From Chryseobacterium culicis (GTDB taxonomy: Bacteria > Bacteroidota > Bacteroidia > Flavobacteriales > Weeksellaceae): a stretch of DNA of 64,000 nucleotides. The stretch spans positions 62,001 through 126,000 of the forward strand of contig NZ_PCPP01000005.1 of the NCBI RefSeq assembly GCF_002979755.1. Reading direction: 5' to 3'. Both the position numbers and the translations under genes were made by a program. The notes below the pieces were generated by a model. That model was not told where the DNA came from, made no database searches, and worked only from the letters and a program-made list of their open reading frames with translations. Shown here piece after piece: positions 29,701 through 36,996 of this stretch; the first letter of the stretch is position 1, and the number at the start of each line of letters is the position of its first letter.

Positions 29701-29821
29701 AGCTCAGGAAGGGCAGATTGACGGACAAAGAATTAATGTAGCTTCATTAATCAAAGGTATGTATGTAATCACGATAAAAGATGACAAAAATACTTACAAT
29801 ACGAAGCTTATCAAAAAATAA
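26765..29821 (+). CDS. T9SS-exported reprolysin-like zinc metalloprotease
   Basis: The 1018-residue protein starts with a signal peptide (MKKRILLVCALAAGLSSLHAQ), then a propeptide-like region (about 25-190) and a zinc metalloprotease domain with HEMGHQLGGNH (His349, Glu350, His353, His359) and the Met-turn GGTTIMAYAGI, placing it with the metzincin, reprolysin-like group. A cadherin-like segment, a fibronectin type III domain (about 675-760, ARLSWNNFPGATYLINYRK), and a GEVED domain (about 830-940, WIDYNRNGVFEASEKVG) follow. The chain ends in a T9SS type A sorting domain (ISIYPNPADTFVEVKN). It is secreted and probably degrades host or environmental proteins. Single gene with strong terminator. 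Confidence 0.93.
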   Translation: MKKRILLVCALAAGLSSLHAQRWEPASQRTSQIRKEVEVQYSYRFDLQSLRNILKDAVETGKGAQAVIVSLPTAEGKIEKFAVYSDPVMEKSMADRYQLGSYVGIGVDDPSKYLRFSTSPTDMQSMIIKDGVYQFIEPITTDKQTYGVFYKTKRTEGLHGFECDTDGKGLDIKTLEAHGKKNLSNVNAGITNRPAITKFRTYRLALAVTGEYTKKFDPNGGTANTVAQMNATMNRVNGIFQKDFGIRLIIQDLPTIIFTDPNTDFYTPPAVQGDPSLNLQLQRMLTQNVGNANYDIGHVFNAAGGNGNAGGIGIICLNPANNNSLAKGAAFTQMALPTGDAFDIDYVAHEMGHQLGGNHTFSHATEGSGVNIEPGGGTTIMAYAGITQDNVQMVSNPYFHYSSINQILNTLDSKPTCGVAEIINDNTAPVISTLTAYTIPKGTAYYLEASATDAQGDAINYTWEQFDTASSKTSISGDSGWGFITEGSIARSFTGTDSGKRYFPSLPLVMAGKLTNKATWETVSYVPRVLNYAVTARDANTVRPMLSSLETTVTVGNEGPFKFNGITGSTSLYNNAANTILWDVANTNIAPYNAANVKIEYTTDLVNGTTWTQLVASTPNTGSYTGQMPANLTGNIKLRISAIGNVFFAVSPTVKVETAPTSSTAAPTGVLALDTEILKNSARLSWNNFPGATYLINYRKVGETTWQNTTSTTSSVALSNLEDETNYEAQVAAVVNSVPGAYSSNYAFKTKGLRTGYDYCLMTTGGNNMNGYYYSGVIGFKVANLNFSQTSIAALSKTYLDYSEDASKVVNLTKGTQYTITYRNLGNAAGYNDFIEVWIDYNRNGVFEASEKVGSKGSVPVYDNASEFDYHDGTITFTVPSTAYSGDKTLRMRVASTFFNPASGPCGFPSVASGPNSIVSAGGFRDFAVKITETLAVNETKDVKSSEISIYPNPADTFVEVKNLKGKADYKIYTADGRLAQEGQIDGQRINVASLIKGMYVITIKDDKNTYNTKLIKK

Positions 29822-29841
29822 GCATACTATTTACTAATATG

Positions 29842-29870
29842 AAAGGCCGGGCATTTGCCCGGCCTTTTTC
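29842..29870 (+). terminator. Intrinsic terminator
   Basis: AAAGGCCGGGC pairs with GCCCGGCCTTT (loop ATTT), then T residues. A very stable stem closing the metalloprotease transcript. Confidence 0.92.
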
Positions 29871-29959
29871 TTTTCATAAATTGAAGTAAAACAGGACGTT
29901 AACAGAAGTTTCATGTTTCGCTCAAAAAAATTAACTTTACGGGGACAAAAATAATTGGA

Positions 29960-32080
29960 ATGCGAAAGACAATTTCTGTGAAAAAACCGGATTTTAATGT
30001 ATCATCTCAGGAAAGAGAGATTTACAATTTTGAAAAAGACGGACTTGAACTCAAATCATCCTATGAAAAAAAAGATGTAAAAGATGAATCATTAACGCAG
30101 ACTTCTCCAGGAATTGCACCCTATCTTAGAGGTCCGTATTCCACCATGTATGTTCAAAAACCATGGACGATCCGTCAATATGCCGGATTTTCTACGGCTG
30201 AAGAATCTAATGCGTTTTACAGAAGAAACCTTGCTGCAGGCCAGAAAGGACTTTCAGTAGCATTTGACTTAGCAACACACAGAGGATATGACTCTGACCA
30301 CTCAAGAGTAGTAGGAGATGTAGGAAAAGCAGGAGTTGCTATCGACTCTGTGGAAGATATGAAAATCCTTTTCAATGAAATTCCCCTGGATCAGATTTCA
30401 GTATCTATGACTATGAATGGAGCTGTACTTCCTATTTTGTCTTTCTACATCGTAGCGGCAGAAGAACAGGGAGTAAATCAGGATCAGCTTTCAGGAACGA
30501 TTCAGAATGATATTTTGAAAGAATTCATGGTAAGAAATACCTACATTTATCCGCCGGCACCTTCCATGAAGATCATCGCAGATATTTTTGAATACACTTC
30601 GCAAAACATTCCAAAATTTAACTCCATTTCTATTTCCGGATACCATATGCAGGAAGCAGGAGCTACACCTGTACTGGAAATGGCTTACACCCTGGCAGAC
30701 GGTCTTGAATATGTAAGAACAGGAATAAAAGCAGGAATGAACGTAGACGATTTCGCTCCAAGACTTTCTTTCTTCTGGGCAATCGGGATGAATCATTTCA
30801 TGGAAATTGCTAAAATGCGTGCTGCAAGATATATCTGGGCAACTCTTTTAAAACAGTTTAATCCTCAGAATCCAAAATCTCTGGCATTAAGAACCCATTC
30901 ACAGACTTCCGGATGGTCTCTGACAGAGCAGGAACCTTTCAATAATATCACAAGAACAGCTATAGAAGCATTATCCTCAGCACTAGGAGGAACGCAGTCT
31001 CTTCACACCAATGCGCTGGATGAAGCTATTGCCCTGCCTACAGACTATTCAGCAAAAATTGCAAGAAATACACAGATCATTCTTCAGCAGGAAAGCGGAA
31101 TATGTGATGTTGTAGATCCAATGGGAGGAAGTAATCTTGTAGAAAGCCTTACTCAGCAAATGATTGAAGAAGCGATGAGGTATATTGATGAGGTAGAGCA
31201 GGAAGGAGGGATGACTAAAGCTATTGAAGCCGGAATTCCAAAAATGAGAATTGAAGAAGCGGCAGCAAAAAAACAAGCGAAAATTGACAGCGGAGAAGAA
31301 TTTATTATTGGAGTCAATTCATTCAAATCTTCATTGAAACAGGATGCAATAGAAATCCTGGACATCGATAATACAGAAGTTCGTAGGAAACAGATTGAAA
31401 GATTAAATACAATCAAAACAGATCGAAATACAGAAGCCGTTGAGCAGATTCTGAATGAAATCCGCGAAAGTGCTCAGACAGGGAAAGGAAATCTTCTGGC
31501 ATTATGTATCGAAGCAGCAAGAAGAAGAGTTACCCTTGGAGAGATGAGCGATGCCATGGAAGAAACCTTTGGAAGATATAAAGCAAATATTAAAACAATC
31601 TCTGGTGTATACGCTATGAATGCCGGTAAAAACGAATACTTTGAAAAAGCCCTTAATCTGACTCAGAAATTTGAAGAAGAAGAAGGACGCCGCCCAAGAC
31701 TTATGGTCGCCAAAATGGGGCAGGACGGCCACGACAGAGGAGCAAAAGTAGTGGCAACAGCGTTTGCCGATATGGGATTTGACGTGGATGTCGCTCCTTT
31801 ATTCCAGACACCGGAAGAAGTGGCTAAACAAGCTGTAGAAAACGATATTCATATTTTAGGAGTATCTTCATTAGCGGCAGGACACAAAACATTAGTTCCT
31901 CAGGTAGTAGAAGAATTATCCAAACTGGGAGCCGATGATATTACCATCGTTGTGGGAGGAGTAATTCCTCAGCAGGATTATGAATTCCTTTATGCCAATG
32001 GTGCAGACTTTATTTTCGGGCCTGGAACCAACCTTCCGAAATGTGCAGTAGAAATTCTGGAAAGATTTTTAGAAAAATAA
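29960..32080 (+). CDS. scpA: Methylmalonyl-CoA mutase, large subunit
   Basis: The 706-residue enzyme interconverts succinyl-CoA and (R)-methylmalonyl-CoA using adenosylcobalamin. The N-terminal TIM-barrel part shows [27 protein letters not shown] and [10 protein letters not shown]. The C-terminal B12 domain has the DGHDRG base-off motif (about residues 591-596) in an arrangement of the DxHxxG type, followed by [10 protein letters not shown] and GPGTNLP. A small (non-catalytic) subunit gene is often placed immediately upstream in Bacteroidota, but here a protease is there instead. The mutase chaperone MeaB is encoded 9 kb away at 41018. Confidence 0.95.
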   Translation: MRKTISVKKPDFNVSSQEREIYNFEKDGLELKSSYEKKDVKDESLTQTSPGIAPYLRGPYSTMYVQKPWTIRQYAGFSTAEESNAFYRRNLAAGQKGLSVAFDLATHRGYDSDHSRVVGDVGKAGVAIDSVEDMKILFNEIPLDQISVSMTMNGAVLPILSFYIVAAEEQGVNQDQLSGTIQNDILKEFMVRNTYIYPPAPSMKIIADIFEYTSQNIPKFNSISISGYHMQEAGATPVLEMAYTLADGLEYVRTGIKAGMNVDDFAPRLSFFWAIGMNHFMEIAKMRAARYIWATLLKQFNPQNPKSLALRTHSQTSGWSLTEQEPFNNITRTAIEALSSALGGTQSLHTNALDEAIALPTDYSAKIARNTQIILQQESGICDVVDPMGGSNLVESLTQQMIEEAMRYIDEVEQEGGMTKAIEAGIPKMRIEEAAAKKQAKIDSGEEFIIGVNSFKSSLKQDAIEILDIDNTEVRRKQIERLNTIKTDRNTEAVEQILNEIRESAQTGKGNLLALCIEAARRRVTLGEMSDAMEETFGRYKANIKTISGVYAMNAGKNEYFEKALNLTQKFEEEEGRRPRLMVAKMGQDGHDRGAKVVATAFADMGFDVDVAPLFQTPEEVAKQAVENDIHILGVSSLAAGHKTLVPQVVEELSKLGADDITIVVGGVIPQQDYEFLYANGADFIFGPGTNLPKCAVEILERFLEK

Positions 32081-32123
32081 AAAGAAAAGTTTTAATTTCA
32101 TCACAGAGATTAAAACATACCCC

Positions 32124-33110
32124 ATGAATCTAAAAAATATAATAAAGCCTACGAGGAAAAAACTGTTTCTTCTCGTAGGCTTATTTGTTATTACAGGTGT
32201 TTTCTTGCTGGGTTCAGGGAAGAGCAATAGATCAATCCAAAGCTCGAAGGTTGTTGCAGATACTGCTTTGGTTAAAAAGCATTTGATCGCAATGACCCAA
32301 ACTCCACAATTTAGAAACCATAAAAATATAGACCAGCTGAATGCCATTGCAGACTATATCCATCAGACTTTTAGTACTTATGGTGACAGCACTGCTTATC
32401 AGGAATACAAAGTTGATGGAAAAATATATAAAAACGTTATTTCATCCTTTGGAACAGAAAATAAGAAGCGGATTATTATAGGTGCTCATTACGATGTTTG
32501 TGGAGATCAGCAGGGAGCAGACGACAATGCCACCGGAGTTACCGCTCTTCTGGAACTTGCAAGAATGCTTAAAGGACAAAAACTGAATTACAGAGTAGAT
32601 CTTGTAGCCTATACCCTGGAAGAACCTCCTTATTTCAGGACTGAAAACATGGGAAGCTATGTTCATGCAAAATATTTAAAAGACAACAAGATCGATGTCT
32701 ATGGAATGGCCAGTGTAGAAATGATCGGCTATTTCAAAGATGAAAAAGATTCCCAGACTTTTCCTGTAGGGCTTCTTTCCTGGATATATGGTGATCAAGG
32801 AGATTTCATTACATTGGTGAAAAAAATCAGTGGAGCGGGTCCTTTTGTAAGAAATTTCATAGGTAATTTTAAAGATTCAGGACAGATAAAAACAGAAACC
32901 TTCTCAGCCCCAAAATTTGTAGCAGGAATAGACTATTCCGACCATCTGAACTATTGGAATTTTGACTTTCCCGCGCTCATGATCACGGATACTTCCTTCT
33001 TCAGAAATAAAAATTATCACGAACCCACGGATACGCTGGAAACTCTCGATACAAAGAGAATGGCAAAAGTTATTGATGCCATTTTTCTCAGTATTATTCA
33101 CCTTAAGTGA
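32124..33110 (+). CDS. M28-family zinc peptidase
   Basis: The 328-residue protein is an aminopeptidase-type M28 enzyme with two co-catalytic zinc ions. Visible ligands and active-site motifs are GAHYDVCGDQQGADDNATG (His and Asp), LEEPPYF (Glu), and the C-terminal YHEPTDTLETLD with His. The N-terminus is a signal anchor (LFLLVGLFVITGVFLLGSG, about residues 14-32), so it faces the periplasm. It follows the mutase by 43 bases but has no functional link to it. A perfect 11-bp inverted repeat lies inside the first 60 bases of the coding region (32145-32182). Confidence 0.9.
   Translation: MNLKNIIKPTRKKLFLLVGLFVITGVFLLGSGKSNRSIQSSKVVADTALVKKHLIAMTQTPQFRNHKNIDQLNAIADYIHQTFSTYGDSTAYQEYKVDGKIYKNVISSFGTENKKRIIIGAHYDVCGDQQGADDNATGVTALLELARMLKGQKLNYRVDLVAYTLEEPPYFRTENMGSYVHAKYLKDNKIDVYGMASVEMIGYFKDEKDSQTFPVGLLSWIYGDQGDFITLVKKISGAGPFVRNFIGNFKDSGQIKTETFSAPKFVAGIDYSDHLNYWNFDFPALMITDTSFFRNKNYHEPTDTLETLDTKRMAKVIDAIFLSIIHLK
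32145..32182 (+). repeat. Perfect inverted repeat within M28 coding start
   Basis: AAGCCTACGAG (32145-32155) is repeated inverted as CTCGTAGGCTT (32172-32182), and the intervening bases GAAAAAAC/GTTTCTT can extend the stem. It starts 21 bases after the ATG. It resembles a terminator or translation-controlling hairpin lying inside an ORF. Confidence 0.5.
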
Positions 33111-33119
33111 AAAAAATAT

Positions 33120-33148
33120 TTTGATTCTCAGAAAAATTTATATATTTG
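33120..33148 (+). promoter_or_regulatory. Promoter of leader-peptide unit
   Basis: TTTG (33120-33123) and TATATTTG (33141-33148) are 17 bases apart, matching the Bacteroidota consensus. It precedes the short ORF at 33190. Confidence 0.7.
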
Positions 33149-33189
33149 CACCTGAAAATCAAGTTTAACCAATAAAAAACAACGAAGCA

Positions 33190-33267
33190 ATGTTCAGAAC
33201 AAAACAGAATTCTACAGTTGGATTACCCCTTATGGTGGTAAGGCTTCGCGGTTTGGTACATTCTTAG
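33190..33267 (+). CDS. 25-codon leader-peptide-like small ORF
   Basis: Within the 407-base gap between the M28 gene and the repair operon there is a short ORF of 25 codons, MFRTKQNSTVG followed by LPLMVVRLRGLVHS. It sits 42 bases after a consensus promoter and is followed by an intrinsic terminator 23 bases beyond its stop. This promoter, short ORF and terminator layout is that of a transcription attenuator or of a small stand-alone transcript. The peptide carries an Arg-Leu-Arg stretch in a Val/Leu-rich context. No family is recognised. The first gene beyond the terminator starts about 195 bases later. Confidence 0.45.
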   Translation: MFRTKQNSTVGLPLMVVRLRGLVHS

Positions 33268-33289
33268 AATAACAGTACAATGAAATATC

Positions 33290-33322
33290 AAAACCCGAAG
33301 TCGTAGAGATTTCGGGTTTTTT
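33290..33322 (+). terminator. Intrinsic terminator after small ORF
   Basis: AAAACCCGAA pairs with TTCGGGTTTT around an 11-base loop, then T residues. It ends the short transcript carrying the 25-codon ORF, or acts as an attenuator for the operon that begins at 33518. Confidence 0.85.
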
Positions 33323-33469
33323 ATTGCGCAATATTTCAAACTCCCAAGTTTACCCGAAATCTTTTTTAGTGTCATGAAGGACAAGATTGGATGAGGTATA
33401 TCCTCAAAACTTTCATTGTCTATTATTAATCCATTCAACGAGTATTTTAGTTGATTAAAAGTTGTGTGA

Positions 33470-33513
33470 GATAAAATAAACGGAAGTCTATTTTATCATA
33501 TCCAACTTCTGTT
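33470..33513 (+). promoter_or_regulatory. Two overlapping alternative hairpins before repair operon
   Basis: GATAAAATA (33470-33478) pairs perfectly with TATTTTATC (33489-33497). The bases in between, AACGGAAGT (33479-33487), can instead pair with ACTTCTGTT (33505-33513, one G-U), ending four bases before the ATG at 33518. The two stems cannot form together. The first could alternatively be a DNA operator. Confidence 0.45.
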
Positions 33514-33517
33514 AACA

Positions 33518-34255
33518 ATGGAAAATGATAACCTTCTGTTTTCCCGCCTGAGAAGTGTGAGGAGCAGAAAAAGAACAATTAGAAAAGATGTAGAAAAGCA
33601 GATAAGAAAAAAATATCGACGTAGTGATGAGCTTTGGGATATAAGACGAAATATCCCATGGATTCCTTTGGAAAAACCCTATCAGAGAGGATTTGTAAGA
33701 TTCTTTGCGGTAAGGGAAGATGTAAGGAGATCTAAAGACGGAGATTTCTTTGAAGGAATTTTGAAGAAGATCAATACCTACATGTATTCAGAAAGCCGCC
33801 AGTTTTTGAAAAAGAAAAGAAAATTCGGGCGTAGAATATATGTTGAAAGAGTACAAAAACTCAAAAATATCTCTTCATATTCCTGGAATGATCCGAAGCT
33901 GGGACTCACAACAAGAGAAAGACAGTATTTTTTGAAACAGGAAGAATATTGCCCTATCCGGAAGTCTTATGTTCCTTACTACGAATTTATTGAACCCTGG
34001 AGATTTACCTTACGTACAAGACCCAATATGATTACCCATTATAAACCTGTAGACTTTGAATTAGAAAAAGAATGCGCAGAACTGGGATCCTATTTAGGGC
34101 AGCATACAATTGTAGGGATTATCCACAAAACAATTTATGGTAGATCATACCCATGGAGAAGAAAAAGAGAAGATATTTCACTTATTAAAAGCAGGAAATA
34201 TAGTACCTGCGTAATGTCTGCAACAGAAATTGCAGAAAGCTTACTGGACGTATAA
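33518..34255 (+). CDS. Highly basic protein upstream of rtcB, unknown function
   Basis: I do not recognise a family. The 245-residue protein is strongly basic throughout, with an Arg/Lys-dense N-terminus (residues 10-36, SRLRSVRSRKRTIRKD then RKKYRR), further clusters (KKKRKFGRRIYVERVQK about 106-122, YPWRRKRED about 215-223), and many aromatic residues. It has no signal peptide, membrane segment or cysteine motif. The composition is that of an RNA- or ribosome-binding protein. It begins the gene run that leads into rtcB (27-base gap), a nucleotidyltransferase-fold gene and prfH, so a role in ribosome repair is plausible but inferred. Confidence 0.75.
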   Translation: MENDNLLFSRLRSVRSRKRTIRKDVEKQIRKKYRRSDELWDIRRNIPWIPLEKPYQRGFVRFFAVREDVRRSKDGDFFEGILKKINTYMYSESRQFLKKKRKFGRRIYVERVQKLKNISSYSWNDPKLGLTTRERQYFLKQEEYCPIRKSYVPYYEFIEPWRFTLRTRPNMITHYKPVDFELEKECAELGSYLGQHTIVGIIHKTIYGRSYPWRRKREDISLIKSRKYSTCVMSATEIAESLLDV

Positions 34256-34282
34256 GTCCGACTGTTATTTAAAACAAAAACA

Positions 34283-35674
34283 ATGGGAAATTTAAAACTA
34301 AAAGGAAAAGATATATTAAAACTGGGCTATCCAAATAATCAAAGTGTAAACGTAGCATTGGAAGTCATGAAAAGAAATTTTGCAACGAAGAATATTCACC
34401 ACGTAAAATCTCTTTTAAAGGAAATCCTGCTGAATCCGGAAGAATTTGAAAAAGATCTGACCTTCGGACAAATTGCAGAAACCCTGCTTTCATCCAAAAA
34501 AACAGAAAAAAGAATGCTGAATTCACAGCGTGCTTCGTTTCAGATTTTTGGAAACAATATCTCGGAAGAGGCTAAAAATCAGTTGTATACTGCTTTGAAA
34601 CTGCCTATTTCTACTCAGGGAGCATTAATGCCTGATGCCCACAGCGGTTACGGACTTCCGATAGGAGGAGTTCTGGCAGTGGAAAATGCGGTAATCCCTT
34701 ACGGAGTAGGAATGGATATTGGCTGCAGAATGAGCCTCAGTATTTTGGATACACCGGTTTCATATCTTGAAGGAGCAAGAGATAAATATGAAAAAGCTCT
34801 TGCAGAACATACAAAATTCGGAATGTATGAAACGCACAAGTCTCACATAGATCATGAGATTTTCGAAAGAGATACATTCGATATGATCCCGATCTTAAGA
34901 AGATTAAAGGGAAAAGCAATCAAACAGATGGGTTCCTCAGGCGGAGGAAATCACTTCGTGGAATTCGGAGAAGTGGAAATCACTGAAGAAGATGAGCAAA
35001 TTGGTCTGCCAAAAGGAAAATATCTGGGAATCCTTTCTCATAGTGGCTCAAGAGGTCTGGGAGCAGAGATTGCCCAGTATTACTCAAGAGTGGCAACAGA
35101 ACAATGTCCGTTACCAAAAGAAGCTCAAAACTTTGCCTGGCTGGATCTTAGTACCCACCTGGGATTGGAATATTGGACAGCAATGAATCTTGCCGGAGAT
35201 TATGCCTCTGCCTGCCATGATGATATTCACAGAAGGCTGGTAAAAGCTGTTGGCGGAAGGGTAAAAGCCAGAATTGAAAACCATCACAACTTTGCCTGGA
35301 AAGAAATCCATAACGGTAAAGAAGTGATTGTTCACCGAAAAGGAGCAACACCTGCCAATGAAAATGAACTGGGGATGATTCCCGGATCTATGACGGCAAA
35401 AGGATTTATCGTCCGAGGAAAAGGAAATCCTGAATCCCTGAATTCAGCATCACATGGCGCAGGAAGGGCTCATTCAAGAGGAGAATGCAGAAGCCTTTTC
35501 ACTCAGCATGATATCAAAAAAGAACTGAAATTGAAAAATGTCACCCTGATGGGCGGAAATGCAGAAGAAGCCCCTATGGCCTACAAAGACATTAATGAAG
35601 TGATGAATGCACAGAGCGAATTGGTAGATATTCTGGGAACTTTCCAGCCGAGAATTGTGAGAATGGATAAGTAA
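34283..35674 (+). CDS. rtcB: RtcB RNA ligase
   Basis: RtcB joins RNA ends carrying 2',3'-cyclic phosphate or 3'-phosphate to a 5'-hydroxyl, using GTP and manganese. The 463-residue protein has the full set of family motifs: DAHSGYGLPIGG (118-129), GMDIGC with Asp145 and Cys148, GGGNHFVEFG (220-229), HSGSRGLG (253-260), HHNFAWKE (from 334) and SHGAGR with the guanylylated His391. The Cys is followed by Arg-Met where many RtcB proteins have Gly-Met. Archease is absent nearby. In PrfH-linked systems the partner RtcB reseals cleaved 16S rRNA; the prfH gene lies 0.6 kb downstream in the same direction. No RtcR regulator is present. Confidence 0.96.
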   Translation: MGNLKLKGKDILKLGYPNNQSVNVALEVMKRNFATKNIHHVKSLLKEILLNPEEFEKDLTFGQIAETLLSSKKTEKRMLNSQRASFQIFGNNISEEAKNQLYTALKLPISTQGALMPDAHSGYGLPIGGVLAVENAVIPYGVGMDIGCRMSLSILDTPVSYLEGARDKYEKALAEHTKFGMYETHKSHIDHEIFERDTFDMIPILRRLKGKAIKQMGSSGGGNHFVEFGEVEITEEDEQIGLPKGKYLGILSHSGSRGLGAEIAQYYSRVATEQCPLPKEAQNFAWLDLSTHLGLEYWTAMNLAGDYASACHDDIHRRLVKAVGGRVKARIENHHNFAWKEIHNGKEVIVHRKGATPANENELGMIPGSMTAKGFIVRGKGNPESLNSASHGAGRAHSRGECRSLFTQHDIKKELKLKNVTLMGGNAEEAPMAYKDINEVMNAQSELVDILGTFQPRIVRMDK

Positions 35675-35691
35675 TTAGCCTAATATTTTAT

Positions 35692-35722
35692 AACCTTACA
35701 GGTTTCAAAAACCTGTAAGGTT
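35692..35722 (+). repeat. Perfect 14-bp inverted repeat between rtcB and NTase gene
   Basis: AACCTTACAGGTTT is followed after CAA by its exact inverse AAACCTGTAAGGTT. It lies in the 76-base gap after rtcB. There is only a short T run behind it (TTTAA), so it may weaken rather than stop transcription, protect an RNA end, or belong to a family of dispersed palindromes. Confidence 0.75.
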
Positions 35723-35750
35723 TAATCAGGAAATATTTAAAAACAAAGAA

Positions 35751-36296
35751 ATGGGAGCACCACATAACATAAAAAGATACGGTGAAATCTGGCCGGAATA
35801 CAGAATCCGGTTAGGGCTCGAAATTTTAAATACATTAAAAGATAAAGTCATTATATCAGGTGGCTGGGCGTGGCATTTTATGTCAGAAACAGGACATACG
35901 GAATATAAACATGCTCATGACCATAAGGATATTGATGTTTTTGTAAAAAAAGAAAATGTAGCAGAAACGGTTATCATCCTTCAGCAGGAAGGGTTCCAGA
36001 AAGTATGGACCCGATATGATCATCTGCCAAGTGAGGAGAACTTTCGCAGGTACGAGAAAACAGTAGTATTGGAAAATGATAAATTCTACAGAATTACCAT
36101 TGACTTCTTTGAAAAAGATGATCTCGAGACTATTGAAGCTAATGGTTTTACCGTTGTGAAACCTGAAATTTTACTTTCTTTTTACAGAAATATTCACTCC
36201 AGTGACAAATGCTGGGCAGTGATGGCTGCAAAAAATTTATTAGAAAAAGGAATAGATCCGGTAGGACATCCTTTATTAAGCAAAATGCCAACATAA
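35751..36296 (+). CDS. Nucleotidyltransferase-fold protein
   Basis: The 181-residue protein has the core of the polymerase-beta-like nucleotidyltransferase superfamily: an SGGWAWHF loop (Gly37-Gly38), the metal-binding pair KDIDVFV (Asp60, Asp62) and the third acidic residue in RITIDFFE (Asp118). Such proteins transfer nucleotides to RNA, proteins or small molecules; AbiEii/MNT-type toxins and small-molecule adenylyltransferases are relatives by fold. No signal or membrane part is seen. Its stop is 1 base from the prfH start, and rtcB is upstream, so it belongs to the PrfH-RtcB set. Adding or trimming nucleotides at a damaged RNA end is a possible role, but a toxin-like or unrelated function cannot be excluded. 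Confidence 0.75.
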   Translation: MGAPHNIKRYGEIWPEYRIRLGLEILNTLKDKVIISGGWAWHFMSETGHTEYKHAHDHKDIDVFVKKENVAETVIILQQEGFQKVWTRYDHLPSEENFRRYEKTVVLENDKFYRITIDFFEKDDLETIEANGFTVVKPEILLSFYRNIHSSDKCWAVMAAKNLLEKGIDPVGHPLLSKMPT

Positions 36297-36297
36297 A

Positions 36298-36996
36298 ATG
36301 GAAAAATTAATACAGATCACTTCAGGAAGAGGGCCTTTAGAATGCCAATGGGTAGCAGCCAAGGTGCTGAAGACCTTTCTTGAAGAGGCAAAACAAAATA
36401 CAATAGAATACGAAATCATTCATCGTGAGAATGGTGATGAGAACCTGACATTAAAATCGGTGACTGTTCTTTTAAAAGGAAAAGAAGTAACTCCTTTTTT
36501 AAAAAACTGGCTGGGAAGTGTCTGCTGGATAGGGAAAAGCACATTCAGGAAACTGCATAAAAGAAGCAATTGGTTTATCGGAATTTTTGAATTGGAAAAT
36601 ATAAAAATGATTGATTTCAATGAAAAGGATATCCGGTTTCAGACCGCCAGAAGTCAGGGAAGTGGAGGGCAAAACGTAAACAAGGTGAATACCGCCGTAC
36701 GGGCTACTCATATTCCTACTAACGAAACTGTTTTTGTACAGGATTCCCGTTCACAGCTGGAAAATAAAAAACTATCCGTTATCAGATTAAAAGAAAAAGT
36801 AATGGCGGTTTATATCCGGCAGCTGGAAAGAAAGTTGAAAGATACTTGGTCTCTTCAGATGCAGGTAGAACGCGGAAATCCGGTTCGGACATTTTCAGGA
36901 ACAGATTTTAAAAAGAATTATGAAGACAAGACATTCAAAAAACAGAGGAATGCCTTGAAAAATGAATTAAAAAACTACAACAATGACCTTAACTAA
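36298..36996 (+). CDS. prfH: Peptide chain release factor H
   Basis: PrfH is a shortened relative of class-I release factors that lacks the domain for reading stop codons and frees peptides from damaged ribosomes. The 232-residue protein shows the family N-terminus (QITSGRGPLECQWVAAKVL, residues 6-24), the middle segment GSVCWIGKSTFRKLHKRSNWF, and the catalytic loop [10 protein letters not shown] with GGQ at 123-125. In E. coli the PrfH-RtcB2 pair acts on ribosomes cut in the 16S rRNA decoding centre (established for that system). It follows the nucleotidyltransferase-fold gene by 1 base and overlaps the next gene by 14 bases. Confidence 0.96.
   Translation: MEKLIQITSGRGPLECQWVAAKVLKTFLEEAKQNTIEYEIIHRENGDENLTLKSVTVLLKGKEVTPFLKNWLGSVCWIGKSTFRKLHKRSNWFIGIFELENIKMIDFNEKDIRFQTARSQGSGGQNVNKVNTAVRATHIPTNETVFVQDSRSQLENKKLSVIRLKEKVMAVYIRQLERKLKDTWSLQMQVERGNPVRTFSGTDFKKNYEDKTFKKQRNALKNELKNYNNDLN

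Noticed and set aside
36298-36996. Reading prfH as ArfB/YaeJ-type hydrolase or RF2
   Set aside because: The N-terminal SGRGPLECQW segment and the neighbouring rtcB identify PrfH; ArfB is shorter and has a basic C-terminal tail, RF2 is much longer.
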